Shown in pieces: positions 48,448 through 57,729 of a stretch of DNA of 64,000 bases. The notes under the pieces are model-generated. The model saw nothing but the letters and a program-made list of their open reading frames with translations, searched no databases and was not told the DNA's origin. Location of the stretch: the NCBI RefSeq assembly GCF_002879855.1, contig NZ_PNYB01000009.1, positions 1 through 64,000 on the forward strand. Reading direction: 5' to 3'. A program made the position numbers and the translations under genes. Within the stretch, counting starts at the first letter, position 1. Each line of letters opens with the position of its first letter. The DNA comes from Trinickia soli. GTDB lineage: Bacteria; Pseudomonadota; Gammaproteobacteria; Burkholderiales; Burkholderiaceae.

Positions 48448-49497
48448 TCAGACCTCGTCAGGCGGCTCGATCATGGCTCCCGCCCGTGGCTCGCCCGCAT
48501 AGGGCAGGCCCGCTCCGTGCTGCTTGGCGATCCAATTGCGGCGCTCCTCGCGCGGCGTCACGCCGAAGCGCTCGCGATACGCGTTCGAAAAATGGGCGGC
48601 CGACGAAAATCCGCACGCGAGGCTGACCTGCACGATCGATTTGCTCGTCCGTTGCAATTGCATGCGCGCCTTCGAAAGCCGCAAGCCGAGGTAGTACTTC
48701 GACGGCATCGCCCCCAGGTACTGCCGAAACAGCCGCTCGAGCTGACGCCGCGAGACGCCGACGAGGCCCGCGATGTCATCGGTCGTCAACGGATCTTCGA
48801 TGTTCGCTTCCATCAGCAGCAACGCGTCGTTCAGCCGCGGATGCCGCTCGCCCGGCGCCGTGACATAGGGAATCCGCTGACGTTCTTCGCCCGAGCGCAG
48901 CACGCCCACGCCGAGCGCATCGGCGATGCGTTCCGACAATTCTGGCCCATGTTCGCGCGCAATCATCGCCAACATGAAATCGACGTTGGCCAAACCGCCC
49001 GCGCACGTGGCGCGATCTCGATCGATCTCGAAGATCTGCTGCGTAACGATGGAGCGCTCGAACTGTTCCGCGAACTGCTGATAGGTCTCCCAATTGACGC
49101 TGACGCGATAGCCCGAAAGCTGCCCCGCCATCGCCAGCCACCAGACGCCATGATGGATACCCGTGACGAGCGCGGTGCGTTGGCCCACACGAGCAAGGCT
49201 GGACAGAAACAGCTTGTAGTCGGCGAACTGCTGAAACCGCTCGGTGGCGACGATGAGCCAGTCGCAGCAGAGGCCGTCGCCGAACGCATCGTCGACGGGC
49301 AGCGTCGCCCCACCCGCGAGCGGCACGGCCCGGCCATCCCACGAGAGCACTTGCCAGCGGTATAGCGCGCGGCCGTCGATTTCGTTCGCGAGCCGAAGCG
49401 CGTCGATCAGCGGCGCCACGCCCGACATCGACACGGGCGGCAGCACGACGATCGCCACTTGCGTCGTTTTGGCCTGGGCCGATTGCGTACGCGGCAT
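48448..49497 (-). CDS. argR: ArgR, AraC-family arginine-responsive regulator with GATase1-like sensor
   Basis: A 349-residue regulator. The N-terminal 190 residues form a DJ-1/GATase1-like effector domain (VAIVVLPPVSMSGVAPLIDALRLA in shape), and the C-terminus has the double helix-turn-helix of AraC proteins (VGVSRRQLERLFRQYLG, ACGFSSAAHFSNAYRERFG). This is the Pseudomonas aeruginosa ArgR type, not the E. coli ArgR. There it activates aot and aru genes when arginine is present. It lies between the aot and ast genes on the same strand. The start is the ATG at 49497; a TTG one codon earlier is also in frame. Confidence 0.9.
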   Translation of the reverse strand: MPRTQSAQAKTTQVAIVVLPPVSMSGVAPLIDALRLANEIDGRALYRWQVLSWDGRAVPLAGGATLPVDDAFGDGLCCDWLIVATERFQQFADYKLFLSSLARVGQRTALVTGIHHGVWWLAMAGQLSGYRVSVNWETYQQFAEQFERSIVTQQIFEIDRDRATCAGGLANVDFMLAMIAREHGPELSERIADALGVGVLRSGEERQRIPYVTAPGERHPRLNDALLLMEANIEDPLTTDDIAGLVGVSRRQLERLFRQYLGAMPSKYYLGLRLSKARMQLQRTSKSIVQVSLACGFSSAAHFSNAYRERFGVTPREERRNWIAKQHGAGLPYAGEPRAGAMIEPPDEV

Positions 49498-49597
49498 CAA
49501 TGCGCCCCGCTCGCGCGACGCGCAGCGGTTGCGCGCGCGATATACGTTGCATGGGCCCTGCGCGCCTGCCCGATCATTGCGTCCACGCGCATGCCTC

Positions 49598-50395
49598 TTA
49601 CTTCAGGCTACCCGAGAGGAACTGCTTCAAGCGCTCGCTGTCGGGCTGCGCAAGCACGACGGCGGGATCGCCCTCTTCCTCGGTACGGCCTTGATGAAGA
49701 AACATCACGTGATTCGAGACGTTGCGCGCGAAGCCCATTTCATGCGTGACGACGATCATCGTGCGCCCTTCTTCGGCCAGCTTCTGCATGACCTTCAGCA
49801 CTTCGCCGACCAGCTCGGGATCGAGCGCCGACGTCGGTTCGTCGAACAACATCACATCGGGGTTCATCGCCAGCGCGCGCGCAATGGCGACGCGCTGCTG
49901 CTGCCCGCCCGACAAGTGCGACGGGTACTGCTTTTCGAGTCGCGGCGCGAGGCCGACCTTCTCCAGGTACATGCGGGCGCGCTCCTCGGCCTCGCGTTTC
50001 GAGAGACCGAGCACATGCACGGGCGCCTCGATGATGTTCTCGAGCACGTTCATATGCGCCCACAAGTTGAAATGCTGAAACACCATCGCCAGCTTCGTGC
50101 GGATGCGCTGCAGCTGCTTGTGATCGGCCACTTCGAGGTTGCCGGCGCGATCGGCTTTCGTGCGCACCGTTTCGCCGTCGACGACGATGCTGCCCGCGTT
50201 GGGCCGTTCGAGGAAGTTGATGCACCGTAAGAACGTGCTCTTACCCGAGCCGCTTGCGCCGATGATGCTGATGACGTCGCCGGCTTTCGCCTTCAGCGTC
50301 ACGCCTTTGAGCACCTCGTTGTCGCCGTAGCGCTTATGGATGTCGAGCGCCGCGAGCTTGACTGCGGCGGATTGAGAAGTCGCTTCGAGCACCAT
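49598..50395 (-). CDS. aotP: Arginine/ornithine ABC transporter ATP-binding protein
   Basis: A 265-residue HisP/AotP-type ATPase: [19 protein letters not shown] (Walker A), [17 protein letters not shown] (signature), [20 protein letters not shown] (Walker B) and [10 protein letters not shown] (switch His). The start at 50395 is the first Met before the conserved region. Together with the two permease genes just upstream it forms a polar amino-acid importer. The order permease-permease-ATPase-argR matches P. aeruginosa aotQM-P-argR. Confidence 0.9.
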   Translation of the reverse strand: MVLEATSQSAAVKLAALDIHKRYGDNEVLKGVTLKAKAGDVISIIGASGSGKSTFLRCINFLERPNAGSIVVDGETVRTKADRAGNLEVADHKQLQRIRTKLAMVFQHFNLWAHMNVLENIIEAPVHVLGLSKREAEERARMYLEKVGLAPRLEKQYPSHLSGGQQQRVAIARALAMNPDVMLFDEPTSALDPELVGEVLKVMQKLAEEGRTMIVVTHEMGFARNVSNHVMFLHQGRTEEEGDPAVVLAQPDSERLKQFLSGSLK

Positions 50396-50447
50396 GCTCT
50401 CCCGTATGATTCGATGGCGTTGGTTCAAGGCCGGCGGCAGCGCGGCG

Positions 50448-51161
50448 TCAATGGCGGCCGACGGCCAGATAAGCAAGCCAGTGCCGCTCGGCGCGCCGGA
50501 ACGCCGCGACGAGCGCGAACGATACCGCAAGATAAATCAGCGCGGCGATGCCGAAAGCCTGGAACGACATGTACGTGGCCGAATTGGCGTCGCGGGCGAC
50601 CTTCAGCACGTCCGGCACCGTCGCCGTGAACGCCACGGTTGTCGCATGCAGCATCAGGATGACCTCGTTACTGTACAACGGCAGCGCCCGGCGCAGCGCC
50701 GAAGGCAAAATGATGCGACGGTACATCGTCCAACGGCTCATGCCGTATGCGCGCGCCGCTTCCACCTCGCCGTGCGAGATCGCGCGAATTGCGCCAGCGA
50801 AAATCTCGGTCGTATACGCGCCCGTGTTCAAGCCGAACGCGAGAATCGCGCAATGCAGGCCGCTGCGAAAGAATTCGTTGAGCACGGCGTGCGCACGCAC
50901 GAACTCGAGGCTGTATACGCCGCTATAAATCAGCAACAGTTGCACGTAGAGGGGAGTGCCGCGAAACACATACGTGTAGCCGCGCACCGGCGTAGACAGC
51001 CAGCGATTCTTCGACACGCGCGCCACCGCGAGCGGCACGGCCATGCAAAAGCCGATGACGAGCGAAGCGACGAGCAGCCACAATGTCACCACAAGGCCCG
51101 ACAGGCCCTGGCCGTCGTAATAGATGAACGCGCGGCCATACTGCGACAGGATTTCGATCAT
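50448..51161 (-). CDS. aotM: Arginine/ornithine ABC transporter permease (HisM/AotM type)
   Basis: A 237-residue inner-membrane permease with the transport signature [30 protein letters not shown] (EAA loop, residues about 148-178, quoted by position) and [20 protein letters not shown] near residue 65. It is of the HisM type and pairs with the HisQ-type permease 15 bp upstream. It lies 52 bp before aotP. Confidence 0.88.
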   Translation of the reverse strand: MIEILSQYGRAFIYYDGQGLSGLVVTLWLLVASLVIGFCMAVPLAVARVSKNRWLSTPVRGYTYVFRGTPLYVQLLLIYSGVYSLEFVRAHAVLNEFFRSGLHCAILAFGLNTGAYTTEIFAGAIRAISHGEVEAARAYGMSRWTMYRRIILPSALRRALPLYSNEVILMLHATTVAFTATVPDVLKVARDANSATYMSFQAFGIAALIYLAVSFALVAAFRRAERHWLAYLAVGRH

Positions 51162-51176
51162 CTTGCGTGGGCTCCT

Positions 51177-51878
51177 TCAAAGTTCCGCATGCCGGACGCC
51201 GATGGAATAGCGCCTGTCGAGCCACAGCAGCACGACGTTCGAGGCGGTCGTGATTGCCAGATAGATCAAGGCCGCGACCAGGATGAAAAAGAACATATTG
51301 AAGGTGCTCTTGCCGGCGTCTTGTGCCGCCTTGACGACATCAGCGAGACCGATGATCGACACGAGCGCCGTCGCTTTGACCAACACCTGCCAATTGTTGC
51401 CGATGCCCGGCAGCGCGAAGCGCATCATCTGCGGAAACAGAATGCGCGAAAAGACGCTGATACCGCTCATGCCATAGGCGCTGCCCGCTTCGAGTTGGCC
51501 GCGTGGCACCGAGAGAAATGCGCCGCGAAAGGTCTCGGTGAAATACGCACCATAGATGAACCCGAGCGTCAGCACGCCCGCGACGAACGGATCGATGTCA
51601 ATCTGGTCCATCCCGAGCGCGTCGGTCAGTTGATTGACGGCGATCTGAATGCTGTAAAACAGCAGCAGCATCAAAACGAGATCGGGCACCGAGCGGATCA
51701 ACGTCGTATAGGCGGTGGCCACGCCCGCGACTGCACGGTTGCGCGAAAGCTTGGCACACGCGCCAACGAGCCCGAGCAACACCGACACGGCAAGCGAGAG
51801 CACCGACAACTCGATCGTCTTGATCGTGCCGGCGAGAAGGATCGGGCCGAAGCCATATAAAAGCACGCGCGTCTCCAT
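51177..51878 (-). CDS. aotQ: Arginine/ornithine ABC transporter permease (HisQ/AotQ type)
   Basis: A 233-residue permease of the HisQ type: YTTLIRSVPDLVLMLLLFYS near residue 60, and the EAA loop QLEAGSAYGMSGISVFSRIL near residue 135. I chose the ATG at 51878 (METRVLLYGFGPILLAG), since sequence upstream lacks permease character. First gene of the aot-argR-ast one-strand block. Its promoter should lie in the long gap upstream. Confidence 0.87.
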   Translation of the reverse strand: METRVLLYGFGPILLAGTIKTIELSVLSLAVSVLLGLVGACAKLSRNRAVAGVATAYTTLIRSVPDLVLMLLLFYSIQIAVNQLTDALGMDQIDIDPFVAGVLTLGFIYGAYFTETFRGAFLSVPRGQLEAGSAYGMSGISVFSRILFPQMMRFALPGIGNNWQVLVKATALVSIIGLADVVKAAQDAGKSTFNMFFFILVAALIYLAITTASNVVLLWLDRRYSIGVRHAEL

Positions 51879-52545
51879 TCGAATAGGCTTTGTTCGCGTT
51901 GGCGCATAGCGCGCCGCGAGCAGCGACCGCGGCGCATTTTGCACCGGGCCGATACTCGCAAGCGAATCCGGATTATTCAAACAGGACGCGGGCGTTTGCT
52001 GCGCCGCAACACAAACGATTTGCACGGCCGCGCATAGCCCGAAACCGCTTGTTAGGGCAGATGACGGGCGCGAGCGCGCCCGCGCGTCCCACAGGAGCGG
52101 ACGGCGGTTTTGCAAGTTTCCGGTCGCATTTTCGATATTCCGGAAAGCGACGGCGCTCAGCGAATACGCACGATCTTTGAACACCGAGCCCATAAAAACA
52201 GAACCGGCCGTCACGCAAAGTGAACGGCCGGCAATCTTGATGGCGCGCGACGCAAGAACGTCGGCAAAACAAGCCGAACACCACAGAGCGACGTCGTCCC
52301 TTGCGCTGCGTCATTGGCCTGCGTCCGCCCGCCCGTGCAATGCACGTGACGTCCGATCGCCCCCCGTGGCCGGCGCTGCGCTGCGTCCCCTGACCCTTAA
52401 CCGTTTCTATATATTCGATATGACGTGTTCGGTGGATGTAATGTAGGACGAGACGTGGCCTGAAGACAAAGCGTGTTTACGCTCATAGGGAAGCTCTGAG
52501 GACCAAACCGCGGGGGCGCGTGCGCGGGCGAACGGACGCGCGATC
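51879..52545. other. Intergenic region between aotQ and hpnL
   Basis: 667 bp without a supported gene. It must hold the aotQ promoter near its left end. A strong hairpin at 52204-52231 with a T-rich tail on the minus strand is listed separately. A weaker stem AGCGT-N4-ACGCT (52470-52483), followed on the minus strand by TTGTCTT, is a poor terminator candidate for hpnL. The short minus open frame across 51973-52314 runs through the hairpin and is not credible. Confidence 0.55.
52191..52231 (-). terminator. Intrinsic terminator after the hopanoid operon
   Basis: CCGGCCGT-CAC (52204-52214) pairs with GTG-A-ACGGCCGG (52220-52231) with one bulged A. On the minus strand it is followed by TTCTGTTTTTATG. 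It lies about 310 bp beyond hpnL and would insulate the aot genes from hopanoid-operon read-through. Confidence 0.6.
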
Positions 52546-53604
52546 TCAGCGCGTCAGATCGAGGTCGTGGGTCTTACGGCGATCGCGCGTGGACGTCGAG
52601 GCTGCAGGATCAGTGGTGGTGTGCGCGCCCGGTGCGGGTGCATACCGGCGCGCGCGTGCGACTTCGGCAAGCTGCCAGGAACCGAGCGCGATACAGCCGA
52701 AGACAACCTCCCGCATACGCTTGACGAGCGCAAGCGAAAGCCCCACTTCGCGGTCGATGCCGAACATTTGCGCAAGCAATACCACCGCCACTTCCTGCAC
52801 GCCGAGGCCCGCGGGCACCATGAAAGCCGCGTGCCGCACGGCTTGCGTCAGCGCTTCGATGGCGATCGCGCCGCCGATCGATACGGGATGACCGAGCAGC
52901 GCCAACGCCCAATACGTTTCGAATGCACCGATGAGGTAGCCGGCGAATTGCCACGCGAACGCGCTTAGGAGCACGCCGGTGCGCGTCATCAACGCGTCGA
53001 TTTCGGCATCGAGCCTGGCCCCGTCGATGCCCTGCAAGAACCGATGCTCGCTGCCGAGCGCCCTCGCCGCGAACCGCTCGATCGCAAGAAAAACGCCGCC
53101 GCGACGCAACAGCAGCGCGGTAATGATGGGCAGCGGCAAGGACAGCACAAGCGCGAGCGCAATCGTCTTCGCGTGGTCGCTGCCTGTCGCCGACAAGATC
53201 AGCACGACACCGAGGGCCGAAAACGCGTACTGGACAGCGATCGTGACGAGCACTTCGACAATGACCGACGCGCTGACGCAACTCGCGTCGCGCACACGCC
53301 ACCGCGCCAGCCGAATCCCGACGATCTCTCCGCCCACGGCCAAGACAGGGAGCAAGCGGCTGACGGCCTCGCGCACGGTGGCAACCCACCAGAGAAAGCC
53401 GAGCGACACACGGCCGCGCAGCAACACGCGCCAGCCGTAGGCGTCGAGCAGCAACGGAAGCGCATGAAACGGTACCAGCCACAGCAACGCAGGGCCGGCC
53501 TGACCGATGACATGGGCGACGTCGGCCGCCCCTTCACGCACGATCAGCGCGATGAAGATGCCAATGCCGAGCGGCCAACCGGCCCATTTGAGCCACTTTG
53601 TCAT
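52546..53604 (-). CDS. hpnL: HpnL, hopanoid-associated membrane protein
   Basis: A 352-residue polytopic membrane protein with about eight hydrophobic segments and the conserved GGEIVGIRLARWRV and ALTQAVRHAAFMVPAGLGVQE. It belongs to the HpnL family (related to the membrane part of MprF-type flippases, UPF0104). A role in moving hopanoid precursors across the membrane has been suggested for the family but is not shown here. ATGA overlap with hpnK. Confidence 0.86.
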   Translation of the reverse strand: MTKWLKWAGWPLGIGIFIALIVREGAADVAHVIGQAGPALLWLVPFHALPLLLDAYGWRVLLRGRVSLGFLWWVATVREAVSRLLPVLAVGGEIVGIRLARWRVRDASCVSASVIVEVLVTIAVQYAFSALGVVLILSATGSDHAKTIALALVLSLPLPIITALLLRRGGVFLAIERFAARALGSEHRFLQGIDGARLDAEIDALMTRTGVLLSAFAWQFAGYLIGAFETYWALALLGHPVSIGGAIAIEALTQAVRHAAFMVPAGLGVQEVAVVLLAQMFGIDREVGLSLALVKRMREVVFGCIALGSWQLAEVARARRYAPAPGAHTTTDPAASTSTRDRRKTHDLDLTR

Positions 53605-54515
53605 AGCGACGAGCCTCGCCGAGCAACATCATGACCACGCTTGAGATGCGCATCGGTCGTGCCACCTGCGCTCGCACCGCCGCCGAATCCGTCGGCGAAT
53701 ATGTCTGCGAATCCGCCGCAGGGCAACCCCGCGGCGGCGATCGCCGCGGCCACGCGCGGCGACAGCAACGCGTCGAGTTCGTCGAGGTGACGATACGCCT
53801 GCATCGAAGCGGTGATCGGCCCCTCGCCTGCTTCGGCCGGATGGCAATAAATTTCAGCGACTCCCTCGGCCGGCATCCGAGCGAGCGCATCGAGCAGCGC
53901 GGCTTCGTCCATCCCGCCCGTGTGCTCGATACCCGCCACGTAGTCGTTATAGGCAATGCCGGCCCGGGCGAGCCTGCGCCGCATGAGTGCGATCCAGGGC
54001 CTTAGCCACCAGGGCGCGTTCGCTTCGAACGGCAAACGCACGGCACGCAGCCCGAACTCGCGGCCGATCGAGAGCACGAGGGAAAGGACGGTCGGGTGAA
54101 GATGAAAATGCTTGTGAGCGTTGACGTGATCGAGCGGCAGGCCCGTTGCCGCGAACGCTTCGAATTGGGCGCGGATTTCGCGGGCCAGCGCTTCTCGCAC
54201 GGCCGGCAGAAAGAAGAAGCGAAACCCGTCGCGCACCATGGCATCGCCGAAGCGGCCGTCCGGCCCAACGAGCGCCGGAATTTGCACAGCGGGCAGCGTG
54301 GCCGGGCCATCGGCGAGCACGAGGTGCAGACCCACGCGCAAATTGGGCAAGCGCCGCGCACGCTCGACGGCGTCCCGCGCCGCCGGCGCGCCCACCATCA
54401 GGCTCGCGGCCTTGAGCACACCGTCCCGATGCGCGCGCTCGACGGCCGCATTCACGCGTGGATGCAACCCGAAATCGTCAGCGGTGACGATCAGGGCGCG
54501 GCGGCCCGAGCGCAT
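53601..54515 (-). CDS. hpnK: HpnK, hopanoid-associated deacetylase (YdjC family)
   Basis: A 304-residue YdjC/ChbG-type carbohydrate deacetylase: the metal-site Asp pair in IVTADDFGLHPRVNAAVE, the histidines in HVNAHKHFHLHPTV and the C-terminal YCHPAEAGEG. HpnK removes the acetyl group from GlcNAc-bacteriohopanetetrol made by HpnI, giving glucosaminyl-BHT. The start is the ATG at 54515; a GTG one codon earlier is possible. It follows hpnJ by a few bases. Confidence 0.9.
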   Translation of the reverse strand: MRSGRRALIVTADDFGLHPRVNAAVERAHRDGVLKAASLMVGAPAARDAVERARRLPNLRVGLHLVLADGPATLPAVQIPALVGPDGRFGDAMVRDGFRFFFLPAVREALAREIRAQFEAFAATGLPLDHVNAHKHFHLHPTVLSLVLSIGREFGLRAVRLPFEANAPWWLRPWIALMRRRLARAGIAYNDYVAGIEHTGGMDEAALLDALARMPAEGVAEIYCHPAEAGEGPITASMQAYRHLDELDALLSPRVAAAIAAAGLPCGGFADIFADGFGGGASAGGTTDAHLKRGHDVARRGSSL

Positions 54516-54522
54516 CACGAAT

Positions 54523-55944
54523 TTACGCCTCGTGCGCGCGCAGGAAGCGGAAGAACTCGACGCCTTCGCGCAGACGGCGCTTCATCATGTCCCAGCTCGT
54601 CAGCATCTCGCGCACGATCTCCCAGATCTTCGAGGGCCGGAAATAAAACTGACGATAGAACTGCTCGAGATGGTGGTAGATCTCATCGCGCGACAGATGC
54701 GGATAGCCGATCGCAGCGAGCTGCACGCCTTCCTTGCTGACGAGGTTGATCGTCTTGTTCTCTTCCATCCAGCCGTTTTCGACCGCTTGCTTGTAAAGCG
54801 TCGTACCGGGATAAGGCGCGGCGAGCGAGACCTGGATCGTGTGCGGATTGATTTCCTTCGCATACTCGATCGTCTTCTTGATCGTCTCTTGCGTCTCGCC
54901 CGGCAAGCCAAGAATGAAGGTGCCGTGAATCTTGATGCCGAGCTTCTTGCAGTCCGCACTGAAGCGGCGCGCGAAGTCGGTGCGCACGCCCTTCTTGATG
55001 TTCACGAGGATCTGATCGTCGCCCGATTCGAAGCCCACGAGCAACAGGCGCAAGCCGTTTTCCTTCATGACCTTGAGCGTCTTGTACGGGACATTCGCTT
55101 TTGCATTGCACGACCACGTCATGCCGAGCTTGCCCAGGCCGAGCGCGATCGCTTCGGCGCGCGGCAGGTCGTCGGTGAACGTGTCGTCGTCGAACATCAG
55201 TTCCTTGACTTCGGGCATGTTGTCGCGGATCCACTTCGCTTCCTCGAGCACGTTCTCGACCGAGCGCGTGCGATAGCGGTGACCGCTGACCGTCTGCGGC
55301 CACAGGCAGAACGTGCAGCGCGACTTGCAGCCGCGGCCCGTATAGATCGACACGTACGGGTAGTTCAGATAGCCGATGAAGTAGTTCTCGATCTTCAGGT
55401 CGCGCTTGTAGACGGGCGCGACGAACGGCAGCTCGTCCATGTTCTCGAGAATCGGACGCGCTTCGTTGTGCTCGATCGAGCCGTCCTTGGCGCGCCAGCT
55501 CAACCCCTTGATCTCGGCGAACGGCTTGCCTTCGGCCAGCTCCTTGCAGGTGAAGTCGAATTCCTCACGGCAGACGAAGTCGATCGCTTCGGACGCCGTC
55601 AGCGAGTTGTGCGGATCGACCATCACCTTCGCACCCACCATGCCGACGATCAGCGACGGCTTGCGCTTCTTCAGATCCTGCGCAAAAAGCGCGTCGGTCG
55701 GGAACGACGGCGTGCTCGTATGGATGATGATGAGTTCGTAGTCGTCGCAAATCTTCAGCGTTTCTTCGACCGACAAGCCGTCGGCCGGCGCATCGATCAC
55801 GCGGCTTCCGGGAATGAGCGCCGCGGGCTGCGCGAGCCACGTCGGATACCAGAACGAGCGGATTTCGCGCTTGGCCTGGTAGCGCGAACCGGCTCCGCCA
55901 TCGAAGCCGTCATAAGACGGGGCCTGCAAGAACAGCGTTTTCAT
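54523..55944 (-). CDS. hpnJ: HpnJ, radical SAM enzyme for BHT cyclitol ether
   Basis: A 473-residue B12-binding-type radical SAM protein. The 4Fe-4S motif CKSRCTFC (CxxxCxxC) lies in IYTGRGCKSRCTFCLWPQT near residue 208, with a cobalamin-like N-terminal domain before it (LIIIHTSTPSFPTDA) and HGTFILGLPGETQE after it. HpnJ converts the glucosamine head group into the cyclitol ether of bacteriohopanetetrol. The ATG at 55944 has GGAG 9 bases upstream. About 100 bp separate it from hpnI. Confidence 0.92.
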   Translation of the reverse strand: MKTLFLQAPSYDGFDGGAGSRYQAKREIRSFWYPTWLAQPAALIPGSRVIDAPADGLSVEETLKICDDYELIIIHTSTPSFPTDALFAQDLKKRKPSLIVGMVGAKVMVDPHNSLTASEAIDFVCREEFDFTCKELAEGKPFAEIKGLSWRAKDGSIEHNEARPILENMDELPFVAPVYKRDLKIENYFIGYLNYPYVSIYTGRGCKSRCTFCLWPQTVSGHRYRTRSVENVLEEAKWIRDNMPEVKELMFDDDTFTDDLPRAEAIALGLGKLGMTWSCNAKANVPYKTLKVMKENGLRLLLVGFESGDDQILVNIKKGVRTDFARRFSADCKKLGIKIHGTFILGLPGETQETIKKTIEYAKEINPHTIQVSLAAPYPGTTLYKQAVENGWMEENKTINLVSKEGVQLAAIGYPHLSRDEIYHHLEQFYRQFYFRPSKIWEIVREMLTSWDMMKRRLREGVEFFRFLRAHEA

Positions 55945-56044
55945 GGATGAAGCTCCGGCAACCTGTTGGGTGAAGCAAATCATGTAAGACGACGGCCGAA
56001 CCCGCATGGCCATCGACAAAAACCTGAAAGACTAATACGTTCGC

Positions 56045-57223
56045 TTAAGAACCGTCCGATCCTTCGGCGATTCGCGCGACGACGGGCATACGCGCGCCGC
56101 GCCAAACGACGTGCGAGCCGAACGCCGCGATGAACCATTGCGCGGCCAGCAGCGCATCGCGCAGCGGCACGAGCGCTAGATCGCGCCAGAACTCGCCGCG
56201 CTCGCGCGAGGCTCGCGCATGCAGGCCGACGCGCGCCGCGATCCCGAGCGCCGACGATACGGTCAGCGCCCTTCCGTACGCGCCAGCGCCGCCGTGGACG
56301 GCGAACAGCGCACCGGCGAGCAGCCACGGCGACGTGAACGTGATGAACAAGAACGCGAAGCCGAGCGGATTGATCGAGCGGATCGTGCGCAGCCAGCGCG
56401 TCTCGCGCAACCACAGCGTGCCGAAATCGGGCTCGATGACGTCGGTGTCGACAACGACTTCCGAGAGCACCGTGGTCATGCCGCGCTGGCGCGTGTGCTC
56501 GGCCAGCCAGTAGTCGTCGGCCAGGCAATCCTTGAGCGCGTCGAAGCCGCCGATCTCGGCCAGCACCGAGGCACGCAGCGCGAGCGTCGCGCCGAAGCCG
56601 AAGCTGCGCGAACCGCCCGCATGCGCAATGCGCACCGACGGCGCAAACCATTCGTTAATGAACAGCGCGCCCACGCGCGTCCAGAACCCGCCGACGCTTT
56701 TCGCGTGATAGAGGCAGGTCACGATGCCCACCTGAGGGTCGGCCAGCGGCGCCGTCACGGCTTCCAGGTAATCGGGCGCGACGGCGATATCGCTATCGGC
56801 CAGCACGATCAGCGCATGCTTGGCGCGCGCGGCCAGATTGATCAGATTACTGACCTTCAGGTTGTGCCCATGCACGCGCGAATCGACGACGAGCACGATA
56901 TCGCGCTCGGGGAACGCCGCTTGCAACCGGCGCACGACTGCGATCGCCGGATCGGACGACGACGACACGCCGAACAACAACTGATAGCAAGGATGCGTTT
57001 GCGCGCAAAACGTCGAAAGGTTTTCGTAAAGCCTCGGCTCGGCGCCGCACAGCGGCTTGAGCACGCTTACCGGCTGTGCGGGCCGCCCGTCGAAGCCGCG
57101 CACGCGTTTGGCGAGCGAGCGCGCCGACGGCAACGCAAGTGCGGCGACCACGGCGTAGGCCGTCGCCACGCAGCACAATGCGACGAGCAGCCAATCCCAG
57201 AGCGTGGCAGGCGAAAACGTCAT
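56045..57223 (-). CDS. hpnI: HpnI, glycosyltransferase adding GlcNAc to bacteriohopanetetrol
   Basis: A 392-residue family-2 glycosyltransferase with an N-terminal membrane segment (about residues 10-32) and C-terminal membrane segments near 300-325. The catalytic motifs are VSVLKPLCGAEPRLYENL, the DSD in VLADSDIAVAPDYLEAV, and DDYWLAEHTRQRG with LRETRWLRTIRS, in the position of the QxxRW motif. It resembles ceramide glucosyltransferases, as HpnI does. I chose the ATG at 57223. First gene of the hpnIJKL block; squalene-hopene cyclase and hpnG/H are not in the window. Confidence 0.9.
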   Translation of the reverse strand: MTFSPATLWDWLLVALCCVATAYAVVAALALPSARSLAKRVRGFDGRPAQPVSVLKPLCGAEPRLYENLSTFCAQTHPCYQLLFGVSSSSDPAIAVVRRLQAAFPERDIVLVVDSRVHGHNLKVSNLINLAARAKHALIVLADSDIAVAPDYLEAVTAPLADPQVGIVTCLYHAKSVGGFWTRVGALFINEWFAPSVRIAHAGGSRSFGFGATLALRASVLAEIGGFDALKDCLADDYWLAEHTRQRGMTTVLSEVVVDTDVIEPDFGTLWLRETRWLRTIRSINPLGFAFLFITFTSPWLLAGALFAVHGGAGAYGRALTVSSALGIAARVGLHARASRERGEFWRDLALVPLRDALLAAQWFIAAFGSHVVWRGARMPVVARIAEGSDGS

Positions 57224-57729
57224 CGGACGCCGCCGCCGTAAGCCGCGCGAGCCCATGCAGCGCCCGCACACCGGCGGCGCACGCAGGACCCGTGGGATGA
57301 GACGCTTGCTGGCACGTTCGCTACTCCTTCGTTATTCTCGGCGCTGCGCGAGCGCCACGCCGGAACGCGCGCGGCGCCTCTCAAGGCTCGCTTTGGAAAC
57401 AGGCAATTGTAGCAGCGCGGCCGGCAGAACGCTTCGGGGCCGGCCAGGAACGCGGATTTCGTCGGCCGCAAGCAACGGAGCATTGGCGCAGACGTGCAGG
57501 TCGACGCCGCTTCGGCGACATTGAGGGACAGGTCAGCTGCATCACCGCCGCGCATAAGTGCTACCGACTGCGTTGCAACCGATGACGCGACGCAGCAAGT
57601 CCTGTATCTTGATAGCGTCGGTGCGCTGCGCCAAAGGGCGCGGCGAATGCGCGCAAAACCGAGCGCAAAACCCGGCGAAACGGCCCGCCCGGCTCGAAAG
57701 AGGCGCGTGTTTACGCGAGCGAAGTCATC
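57224..57729. other. Intergenic region between hpnI and the pdxY homologue
   Basis: 506 bp between divergent genes. It must carry both promoters, but I see no convincing -35/-10 pair, terminator or coding frame. A short GC-rich dyad GGCCGGC/GCCGGCC lies near 57419-57446. Confidence 0.45.

Noticed and set aside
51973-52314. 113-codon minus-strand open frame between hpnL and aotQ
   Set aside because: It runs through a terminator hairpin, has Arg/Cys-rich random composition and no ribosome-binding site.
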